Positions 12,202 to 24,200 of a DNA stretch of 64,000 nucleotides are shown here, in pieces. The position numbers and the translations under genes were made by a program. The DNA is from Homarus americanus (taxonomy: Eukaryota; Arthropoda; Malacostraca; Decapoda; Nephropidae): the NCBI RefSeq assembly GCF_018991925.1, contig NW_024722158.1, positions 8,622,420 through 8,686,419 of the forward strand, written 5' to 3'. The stretch's first letter is position 1. The number at the start of each line of letters is the position of its first letter. Below the pieces are notes generated by a model, which had not been told where the DNA came from, did not search any database, and was given only the letters and a program-made list of their open reading frames with translations.

Positions 12202-15200
12202 CTGAAATAAGAGATGATAACATTAAAATTCCATTGCTATTCCATGGCTGATAACATCCAATAGTCATTGTTTACTGTTGGATGATAATATTCAGCAAGG
12301 CTGATCACTGGAAAGAATATTAGAGGCAAATAATACTGGATGGGTAGTGACTGGAACAGGTGGAGATAGTGTCTGAGGTGGAAAGGGTGAATGTGAGAAT
12401 TATGGTTCTGAAGTTATTAATGGGCAAGGCTCTAATGACTCGTGTATGTATTGAAGCAACGACATTATTCAAAAGCTACTTGAACACCTTGACATAAGTT
12501 TTGTTTACCTGATGTTGCAGTAACCGAGTGGTTCAAGTAGTTTCCCGGCCTTCCTAATCCTGCGTCCAGAACGGCAGGTCAGCACCACGTTTTTATCCTC
12601 TGGCAGTGGCTTCGGGAACCCATATTTCTCCATGAACTCATTCTCGTCCAGTTGAACAGCTTCATATATCTCTGGAACTGATATATTTCATCATTACACC
12701 ATGTTAAGTTATACAGCACCTCCAAATTATATCATCAAAATATTATAGAACAATGAAGGTGTATGAAACCTACAATGTATATTCTTACTAAACAATTTAT
12801 TTTGAAATGTACAGTACAGTATTATAAAGGGATCACATTAAGATTAGGCACCCTGGCTTTTTTAACGTACCCTAAAGAAACCTGGGGATGATTAGGTGAG
12901 GGGTTAGGTTAGGGCAGTTAATCTTAAGGTGAAATAAACTGGGAAGATATTAGGTTAGGATAGATTTAGGCAGAAAATTTTAAGCTGAAGTAAGTTGGAT
13001 GGAGGGAGGGCTAATCTTCATGACATTCTTATAAATTAGGGTGATTCATGGACTGACTCAATGCCCCTCAGTCTACGTAACTCAGCATTCCCCAGTCCAT
13101 GTGACTCATTCTCCTTCAGTCTATGTAACTCTGCATTCCTCAGTCCATGTACCTCAGCATTCCTCAGTCCATGTAACTCAATGTCCCTCAGTCTATGTAA
13201 CTCAGCATTCCTCAGTCCATGTAACTCAGCATTCCTCGGTCCATGTAACTCATTCTCCCTCAGTCCATGTAACTCAATGTAACTCAGCATTCCTCAGTCC
13301 ATGTAACTCATTCTACCACACTCCATGTAACTCAGCATTCCTCAGTCCAAGTAACTCAGCATTCCTCAGTCCATGTAACTCAGCATTCCTCAGTCCATGT
13401 AACTCAATGTCCCTCAGTCTATGTAACTCAGCATTCCTCAGTCCATGTAACTCATTCTACCACACTCCATGTAACTCAGCATTCCTCAGTCCAAGTAACT
13501 CAGCATTCCTCAGTCCATGTAACTCAGCATTCCTCAGTCCATGTAACTCAGCATTCCTCAGTCCATGTCCTCCATGTAACTCAGCATTCCTCAGTCCATG
13601 TAACTCAGCATTCCTCAGTCCATGTAACTCAGCATTCCTCAGTCCATGTAACTCATTCTACCACACTCCATGTAACTCAGCATTCCTCAGTCCATGTAAC
13701 TCAGCATTCCTCAGTCCATGTAACTCAGCATTCCTCAGTCCATGTAACTCAATGTCCCTCAGTCTATGTAACTCAGCATTCCTCAGTCCATGTAACTCAT
13801 TCTCCCTCACTCCATGTAACTCAGCATCCCTCAGTCCATGTAACTCAGCATCCCTCAGTCCGAGTAACTTACAGTATTTGTTTGTCTGTTCATCACTTGG
13901 TATGTCTGTCTGTCCATACTTTGAGGTTGAGTGTCTTTGCTGTTTAATATTATCACAAGTGTTTCATAATTTTAGTCGTTTCATTTTTATCTTATTAAAT
14001 TATTTGTAAATTAAATAGGAGACTCACTCCAAGAGAGATTCACCCTAAGAGAAGAGACTCACCCTGAGAGGAGAGAGATACACTGAGGATAGACTCACGG
14101 GGCAGGTTGTAGCTCCAGGGGAGTTTGCCGGTGGCTTCCAGCTCTGTCCTGTTGCGCACATCAATCAACAACACACCGCCCATCTCCAGGGCTTCCTGCA
14201 GCTCCTCGAATGTTATACCTGTGAGGGGATAGATGTATAGATATTCATTAAGTAAAATCATCATACAAGTTTACATTGATTCGGCATGTACACAGACAAG
14301 GCAGGAATACAACTGTACTGTATACAGACATTGCAGTTAAACTAACAATGTACCAATACCCTGTAGTGCAGGTATACAAACTCTGTACCTAGATAGTGCA
14401 GGTATACAGGTACTCCCCGACTTACGACCTACTCGACTTACGTCCACCCGCACTTATTACCTGCCTCAGTCGTACCAAAATTTGGTCAAATTATGTATTT
14501 TTGAGTCCCAAAGTGAGTACACAGACAAAAGTTTCATCTGTAATTCACTTTAAAATGGCTGGCAAGCTTAAAAGTGAGTGTTTTGTGGTGCTGAGAAGAA
14601 AAAGAGACACCCATTTTAGATTTTCTATGTGTTATTTAAGCATTTCCGACTTAGACCATTTCGACTTACGACCTGGAGGTCGGTCCCTAACCCCGTCGTA
14701 AGTCGGGGAGTACCGGTACCTGTACAAACAATGTTCAGTTTATCTTGATTTAATGAACTAATTCAAGCCACCTCTTACTGTTAAATCAAAACTTCCGCTA
14801 AATTGAATTTCCGCTATTTTCGCTCGATTTAGTGAACTAGTTCACTAAATTGTGTGTGATTCCAGTAAATTCTGCACTAAATGTGCCGCTTGGTGCAAGG
14901 GGTTTGTTTACATCCACTCAGTCTGTGTCCTGCTGCCACTTCGTGTGTTGTTCACTACATTTCGGTCAACTAACTGTGCTTAGACATCATGCCAAAATTA
15001 TCTCAAAAGTCTCAGAAAGGAAGTGGTTTGGGGGAGAAAGTTGAAAGAGTGTGGCTATCAATTGGAAAAAAGTTTGGAAATACAGGTATAGAAAATTTAT
15101 TTATTTATTTATTTATTATTATTATTTATTTTTTACAGAATTAGCTCACCCGGGCACAGGATACTGACCCACACCTGGGCCGGGGCGAAAATGTATTAAT

Positions 15201-18200
15201 AATAACAATAATTAGTTCATAGTAAATAAAATTTTAATACAAAATACAAAATTAAAAACAAAATAACAACACTGATTATAATAATAATAATAATAAAGAA
15301 CCATAAAAAATATAACAATTAAAAAAGATCAATAGTGAGAAACAATATATGTATGTTGTGTTGTCAATAGTAAGAGAAACAATTGAGGCCCTGCAATTGT
15401 GTGTAAATGTGGCAGAAGGTCAGATCAGCAACCTGGGACTTGGTCACAATTTTCGTGATGCCATATGGCAGCAGGGTCTACCATTAGACAACACATATGC
15501 TTCCAATATCTTCCCAGGCGGTAGTACCTCCCTGTTTGGCAGCTGCCTACTACCTCTGTAGTTGTGAGCGCATTAATGGAATTACTCTCGATTTACCAAA
15601 CTAGTTCAGTAAAGATGTTCTTCATCAATAAAACACAAATTCTTTGTAACATACACCAAGAAACGCACTAGTCATTGAGTAGATTTACATGCATACCTGC
15701 ATTTCACCAAACACAATTACATATACACACTGATTTTCAAATGTAAACATATATACACAGTCAGATACCCCACACATTTGTCCTCGGCCCTGCACTCTGC
15801 GTTTCACCTGGAAACAGAATGGGAGAAGGCAGCTTACAATATGAGTAAAGAACTAAAATCAAATGTTATTGTAAGTAAAAGAACCCAGAAATCTACCCTA
15901 GAAATTATTATGGGACACTACTCCATGACATTACCCCGGCAAACTACATCATACTTTATTTTACTTTTATCCTCTTCACCACTGATCGGCTCGTTAGCCG
16001 CTTGGGAGATCGGTCACGTCTCTGTTACTTTTCCTTTTCTTCTATCCTCTTCACCAAATGATCGACTCGTTAGCCGCTTGGGAGATTGGTCACATCTTTG
16101 TTATGCACTGTTGGCAAGTACTGGGCATGCACCGGCTCCTGAATGTACCTGAACCTGCTCCAGTGTTGGTCAAGTCTTGTCTTGAAAGAGCTCACACTCG
16201 GTGCCGTCACATCACTTTCTGGTAGATTGTTCCAAGAGTTCACAACTCTCACTCTGACAAAGTTTGTCCTCACAGTTTTCTGGACTTGTGGCTTCTTCAA
16301 TCATGAGCTGTGACCCCTTGTGGGAAGAACGTAAGCCAGCTCCAAGTAAGGACACTCGACATCGTTCCAATCTCTCAGGGTAGCTGAGGTGCCGATGTGC
16401 AGCACCAGTCTGGTGGCCCTCCTTTGAACATTTTCAACCAACTGACAGTCCCTTGCATATCTCGGGGACCAAAAGGGGTGACAGTACTCCAGATAGGGAA
16501 GCACTTCACTCTTGAAGATCGTTACGAGGGGCGGACCGTCTAGATATCTGAACGACCTTCTTTTAGGCCCAATAATTTATTTGCCTCGGGCCATTGCCTC
16601 GCAATGGCCCGAGAACTTCAGCTCATTTTCAACATACACACCTAGGTCCTTCTCACATTCAGTCTCAAATAGCGCAGTTTCATCCCAACGGGATGAAACT
16701 GCACCGCAAATTACACCAGGAAGCTGATCCAATCCAGGAAATTGTTCAAGGCTTTTACCCAAGAAAAACTCAACAGGAAGTATTAAAACAAACTACGTGA
16801 TATTGTTCAGGTACTACATGGCAACTTATCTCTAGGTGGACCTGGGGAGGTGTAGGACACAAGGAAATGATGAGGAGGGGAAGGTGAGAGGGTAGGGAAG
16901 GTGAGGAGGGAAGGGTAGAGGTAGGGAAGGTGAGGGGGAGGGAATTGTGAAAGAGAGGGAGGGTAGAGTGTGTGGGAGTAAGGTGGGGAGAGTAGAGTGT
17001 GTGGGAGTAAGGTGGGGAGGGGTAGGTGGTTGGGAGTAAGGGAGATGAAGAACTGTATAAGAATAATGAGTAATGAGGTAAATGAATAATGGTAAGATAA
17101 AGTTCTGAGAAATAATAGAGAGAGAGCACCAGAGTAAGAACAGATAAGGTGTGAGGAGAATTGGGTCCTTGAGGTGGAAGCCAAAAGTGGACAGGAAGAG
17201 TCAGTGAGGCTCGAGAACTACCCAGTGTACTAATGAGATAAAACCAGGCCAGGGAGGTGTAGTGCATAGTAATAACAACACACCATTGAAACAGAGGAGT
17301 GTGGGGTAAAGGTCCAAGGAGGAGAGTTTGTGTACTAGAATTGGTGGATATTATAGTAATTTTTCGACATATACTGTAAATGAGAACAGATCATGACAAA
17401 ACCCAAATATCCCTCACCTTAGGCAATTTCCTGAACTAATTTGTTTCAAAATTAACAAGTTGTAGATTTCACACCACCACCAATATTCCTTCATAAGGTA
17501 ACAATATATGTCACACTTACACTCAATTTACTGCTTATTGTCTTTAGTCAGATTTGGAGTTCATTATGTCTACTATGATATATAGTACAGCATTCAACTA
17601 CTGTTTTCAAACACTATTTGAACTGGCCCCAACATGACTTCTCAATTACATGCACATCTCCCAACTTTCACACATCTCCCTTCACAACTGTCCTAATTAT
17701 CACCATCATCTCTTTGTCAGTTCATTCTCCGTCCATAAGAAGCCAATTTCTTCATCGTAATTCAATCATTGTTTCTGACATATCTTACACTGTATACATA
17801 TAATGCAAATGTAGCTACAACTGTCTAGTCTTTGACACACAACTCAACCCTTCAGATTTTTATTTGGTCACTATATTGTTTCATTTATCTAAAAAAAAAA
17901 TATGAAATCCAAAAAGATACTTTAGAGATATAACCAGCCAGGTGAGGGTTACGAAAAGTTTCCACTGTTCCACAGTTTGTGATGGTAAACATGACTCAGG
18001 TGTTTCTTACTTACCAACGGGGTATTCGACACCAGGCTTGCGACATGTGTAATGCTTGGTGGTTGTAGTGGTAGCTGAGGTAGTTGCAGTTGTAGCTGAG
18101 GTAGTTGCAGTTGTAGCTGAAGGAGTTGTAGTGGTAGGTGAGGTAGTTGCAGTGGTAGCTGTGGTGGTTGTAGTGGTAGCTGTGGTGGTCGTAGTGGGAG

Positions 18201-21200
18201 GTGTGGTGGTCGTAGTGGGAGGTGTGGTGGTCGTAGTGGTGGCTGAGGTGGTCGTAGAAGTGGGTTCAGTGGAGAGTGTGGTGGCTTGCGACTGGTCTTG
18301 GTCAGTCTGTAACGTCTGGCCTGCCTCCTGAGGTGCAGCCTTAGCCGCTGCCACAACAGCGAGGACTAGCAGGAATATCAGGCGGGCATCTGGGAACATA
18401 ACACCAAAAGTTACTTGAGGTACATTTCTCTACAAAATGAACTAAGTATATGTACTGAAGTGCAAGGAAGGTAAAACATGATTACTCTCCTCCATAGACA
18501 ATTGATTTCATCTAAAACGAGTTAGTAGTGAAGAGAGAGAATTCTAAATCTGAGTTAAAGTAGTAAGACACTAAACACACATAATTAATAGTATAAAATT
18601 GCTTAAAAGTTCATGTGCCAGAGTGAAATATCAACCATTAAACATCATTCAAGCAGATGCAAACCCTGGCCGCAAACCGTTACCCGGGAGGGTAAATGTG
18701 AGACTAGAAAAACTTATTGTAATCATCATCATTTTCTTTAACACCCTAAAACCAATGTGTCATAATTTCTCAAACCATTTATCATGGCGGGACTTGGTCA
18801 ATTTTAGCGAAATTTGTACCAAAAGTTTATCATGTGGACTTTACCATGTTGGTCAAACTTACCAAGTTTGGCGCAAATCCACAATCCTGTACTTGAGTTA
18901 TTTTGAGGAAAGACAGACAATCAGTTGCGAGTTGGGTATAATGTATATTCTGTTTTATTTTTTTGTCAGCATTTCATGGATTATACCTCAACAGAAAATG
19001 GTAATCGTCAGTTTCAACAGTTATTCCTGAACTAAAGACTCAACTTTTTAGGCCGTTTTTACCAATTTTCCCAGATTTGTGCTTCTCTTCAGGGACCCAC
19101 TTTTAATTTTATTCATCCAGCCCAGTTTCTGCCTTTCCCTAGTTCTCCTATCATCAAATTCACCCATTATCTTTACCACTAAGAACAATGGAGGGATTCT
19201 ACACAACTCATCAGCCTTCTTCATCCATCATGGCCACATCTATTTTTGGTGGCCATTAGGTAAATTAGGTAAATCCAAAAATGTTTTGAATTTATGGTTT
19301 CCCTTTATGAGTTTTTGTTTCATGTCGAAGACTTTGTGTGTTTAGACATTGCCTGCTAGCTGTTAGGGATACGTTTTCCACATTCACGGCAGACAAAGTG
19401 GTTGGACAGTTTAGCAACGCTGATCCAACAAGCACACTCGAAAATCCTCTCCAATGCTTGTCCATGGGTGTTGTAGTGTAGGGATTGAAATGTGCCGAGG
19501 AAGGAAACACAATGCCTTACCCCATCACAAGAGTTTGAGGAAAAGAAAAATTAAAGGTGATATGAGTCGTTCATTCTCCCATCTGGTGAAAGACACGAAG
19601 AGACCACCACCACATACACATACTTAAGAGCTAAAAAAAAAAGGGACCACCAGAAATTAGCCACCCCAGTTTATTTCACCTGCAGATTAACCACCCTAAT
19701 GCTAACTTAACCTAACTAGAAAAAGTGCAACACAGAGCAACTATAATTATTCATGACCTAAATCATCTCAATTATCCAAAGACTCCGAGGACCTTGAGAC
19801 TAACAACTCTTAACACAAGACAACACGACGAACCTCTAAGACATATACAAAATCCTTAAAGGGACTTATGAAGCAAACTCAGATCTCTTCTCCAAGCTAT
19901 ATGCAGAACAAATATAAGGATGCACGTCTTCACACAGAGGGTAGTAGACCAATGGAAGAGTCTACCAGCTAAGCCATAGAAGTAAAAAAATATAAAAATA
20001 AATAAAAATACAGTACTGGGCTTCAAAATAGCGATCGACAAGACTACAATATCAAGAACAATAGAGGGATCCTACACAGGCCATAGAGGTCACCTTCCCC
20101 TGTCATGGCCACCGCTAGTTGTGACAGCCGTCAGGTAAGGCAAAGTAAGGTAGGTGGGTAGGGTAGGGTAAGGTAGGTGGGTAGGACTAGGGAAGGGTAA
20201 GGTAGGTAGGTAAGGTAGGGTAAGGTAGGTGGGTAGGGTAAGGTAAGGTAGGTGGGTAGGACTAGGGAAGGGTAAGGTAGGTGGGTAAGGTAGTGTAGGG
20301 TAAGGTAGGTGGGTAGGGTAAGTTAAGGTACGTGGGTAGGACTAGGGAAGGGTAAGGTAGGTGGGTAAGGTAGTGTAGGGTAAGGTAGGTGGGTAGGGTA
20401 AGGTAAGGTACGTGGGTAGGACTAGGGAAGGGTAAGGTAGGTAGGTAGTGTAGGGTAAGGTAGGTGGGTAGGGTAAGGTAAGGTAGGTGGGTAGGACTAG
20501 GGAAGGGTAAGGTAGGTGGGTAAGGTAGTGTAGGGTAAGGTAGGTGGGTAGGGTAAGTTAAGGTACGTGGGTAGGACTAGGGAAGGGTAAGGTAGGTGGG
20601 TAAGGTAGTGTAGGGTAAGGTAGGTGGGTAGGGTAAGGTAAGGTACGTGGGTAGGACTAGGGAAGGGTAAGGTAGGTGGGTAAGGTAGTGTAGGGTAAGG
20701 TAGGTGGGTAGGGTAAGGTAAGTAGGTAAAGATACTTCAAGAGGTCGAGCATGCCCAGTGCTTACCAAGAGTGTGCAAAAGGCAAATAACTTAACCAATC
20801 GGATAGTAAGCTGACAGGTGCCGAAGTGGATAAGGTACGACAAACATGCTCACCAAACACGCGTGATAAACTAAGAGCAACGTGCATAACCAAAGCAAAC
20901 GTGCTCAGCCAACACAAACATACACAGTCAAACAAATATGCTTAACGAAAATAAACTTGCACACACATTTAGACGAAATTTCCCAATAGTCGTATGAATA
21001 GAGAATGGTCTTAATGAAGCAAAGTGAAGGACTCTACTGTATGTGGGGCAGAAGGACCCAAAGTGAAGGACTCTACCTGGGACACAACCCAAAGTGAAGG
21101 ACTCTACATGGGGCAGAACCCAAAGTGAAGGACTCTACTGTATGTGGGGCAGAAGGACCCAAAGTGAAGGACTCTACATGGGACACAACCCAAAGTGAAG

Positions 21201-24200
21201 GACTCTACATGGGACACAACCCAAAGTGAAGGACTCTACATGGGACACAACCCAAAGTGAAGGACTCTACATGGGGCAGAACCCAAAGTGAAGGACTCTA
21301 CATGGGGCAGAAGGACCCAAAGTGAAGGACTCTACATGGGACACAACCCAAAGTGAAGGACTCTACATGGGACACAGCCCAAAGTGAAGGACTCTACATG
21401 GGGCAGAACCCAAAGTGAAGGACTCTACGTGGGGCAGAACCCAAAGTGAAGGACTCTACGTGGGGCAGAAGGACCCAAAGTGAAGGACTCTACCTGGGAC
21501 ACAACCCAAAGTGAAGGACTCTACGTGGGGCAGAACCCAAACTATAGTTATCCTGGTAGCATTATTTGTCTGATATTCGCTATTATGGCAGAGGTCTTGA
21601 ACAATATTATTCCTTAAACTTTAAAAGCAAAAACAAGTGGAAGAAGCAATGAACTTAAACAGGAGTATACACCAATGTTCACATGTTCCTCATAGGACGG
21701 CCGTAAACTAAAGAGAGGAGCTACCTGACTTGAGACATTTCAACACTGACAAAGATCAATGGTAAGTGACCTAGTATTATTATTCTTGAACTATTACACC
21801 TTAATTATTTAGATAACCTAATTCTTTAATGGGTGACCTGAAAAAAAGGCACAACAAGGCTTAAACAATCAACGGGTCATTTATCATTGTTGAAGTAAAT
21901 GTTTTATGACCAACCTCAAACAAGACACAATAAGACTGAAACAAGATGGAAAGCGTAAACATACACTCACACTCCAGGGATGTAATTACCAGACCGACAC
22001 CTCATCGCTACAGAGAACAAGAGACCACAGTTTCCAGCTGAACCAATAACCTTGCAGAAAAACAACAACAAAAGAAGTACGGATTACATGAAGATTTGGC
22101 ACCTAAGTTTACTTCACCTGATGATTAAACTCTCTAACGTTAACCTAAACTAATCTAACCAAATCTGTCCGTTCCCGATCAACACTAACATTACTATTCT
22201 TAAAATGGCTACAGAAGCTGCCTTGGGAGCATACTGTCGTCCATGATTCTTAAGTGGTCGCGGATAACGTTGGCCTTAATGTTCCTGTATGTCTTACTAC
22301 CGGACTCGGAGAATGTATTAGAGACTATGATGATGAAAAGTCTCTAGCGCACACACACACTGACAGACACACACACATTAATAATACACAAACAATGTAA
22401 AAGCAGACAACAAATAAACGCACTATAGAACAGGAAGGAACAATAGCACAATCAAGTCAAGGCCAAATGACTCAGAAGAATGACTAGATACACCACCAAC
22501 AGCGGACGCGAGAAAATTATGTACCGGAACCTGAACTATGTAGTTATTATGCAACTCCCACCATGAGACCAAACGCTTTATTCCCCCCCCCCCCTAGCAG
22601 GTGTACCACATTACTCCACGCTTGAGTTTGTCTGCTAAGTTTATAAGATCATCACGGGTATATCACGTTTCGACGCCAGATTACCCTCAGTGTGTGACAG
22701 TCCCCGGAAGACATCAGCCTCCATACCACAACCAGTGAGGATGGATCCCTTAGCGTCAGAAACACCATTATTCCAGAGAAAAGTCGTCTTAAGAGGCCAA
22801 GGTATAAACTACATAAAAACTCTTGACAATGTATTGACAAACGGCTCACAGACGAAACTATATACAAACAAATATAAACAACTTACAATACTGGCGTTAG
22901 GGAAATACATGTGACACACCACAAAAGGGAAAACAGTTCCATCATCAAAGGAACTGAAAGATAAACACTGACATAACGAGGACGAATAGAAGGTCACATA
23001 AATAAAAGAACAGTCAGAGAAAAACACTATTATCATCCCTGTAAAGTTTCTGCCACTTTCCAGCGAAACAAATTATTCACCATGACAAGTCCTTCCTGTA
23101 CTGAACTACTCCCTAGTTCCCCCTCACCTGACCTACATATATCACTCATGGTCAAACAAAACAAAACACTGAGTTTCCCTATCGGTGAGAAACCCTTACG
23201 TTGACAACACTGACGAACAATATCTAAGATTCAACATACTGTAAAACCCATAGACACACACTTAGGGAAATCAATACAGAAATGGGGCGAGAAATTAGAG
23301 GATAATACAGACTTACAGCCACGTCTATGAGGGAACTTTTGAGGTCGGAGTCAGATTGTAATTATAAGTGTTCACCAGGGGCCGCCTATTATTTTCTATG
23401 CTGATAATAATCTATGTAGGTTTAATGGGTATGACTGCAACCCCCCACCGAGTCTCCCCTTAGAAGAGATAAAACACTAAACTCGAGAACTCTAGTATAG
23501 CCGCGGAGGCCACAGTTTCCCCTCCCCTGACTTGTAGATAATACCATACACACGGGGTACAGTTATTTGTTTCATTTCACCCTTATTGATTTACTAGCCG
23601 CTCGGGTGGTAGGTCTGTTCTTTATTACTTTGATATAACCTTTAATGTTCAGCAGTGTTATATGAGGAAACCTTCGATGTTCGGTAAGGTCACACTGGTA
23701 ATGACTACCACACACACGCGACACAACACGTAAAGTACAACTCCCTTCAAAAAAGACAAACTGTATCCTTGGCCAACAGGGAGAGGAATATTCATAACTC
23801 AGATGAAGGATTCTATGGCTAATTGAACAATCACACTTTACCATTTGAGCAACTTACTGTTTCCCATCGTAAATAAATGCTGTTAAATCAATAAAGGTAC
23901 CGTCCAGTGTATAATGAAAGAGAACTTGCATAGAAGAAGATTACATACAAGTAGGAAGTATAGAGAGAAGGAATGTAAAGATAGGAAGGTTGGGTAGCGT
24001 GGCTTGATGTTATTTACTCAGCGTCAATACGTTATCTTATCTCGTAGGTCAATACACATATATTATATTCTTAAAGGGACAACTTGTTAAACACCTCTTC
24101 CACACAACTAGTGATTAATTCGCTCAATGACATGGACACATCAATTATCGGGGTATTAACACGTTAGGTCTTACGTTACTCGACACTGACTCTCGGATAC

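Noticed and set aside
13041..14009. A 322-codon plus-strand ORF of Cys-Asn-Ser-Ala-Phe-Leu-Ser-Pro type repeats
   Set aside because: It is the 24-bp minisatellite read as 8-codon units. The other strand and frames are open too, and the array lies within a rhodanese intron.
18056..18331. Valine-rich plus-strand ORF
   Set aside because: Antisense of the Thr-rich exon 2 of the rhodanese gene.
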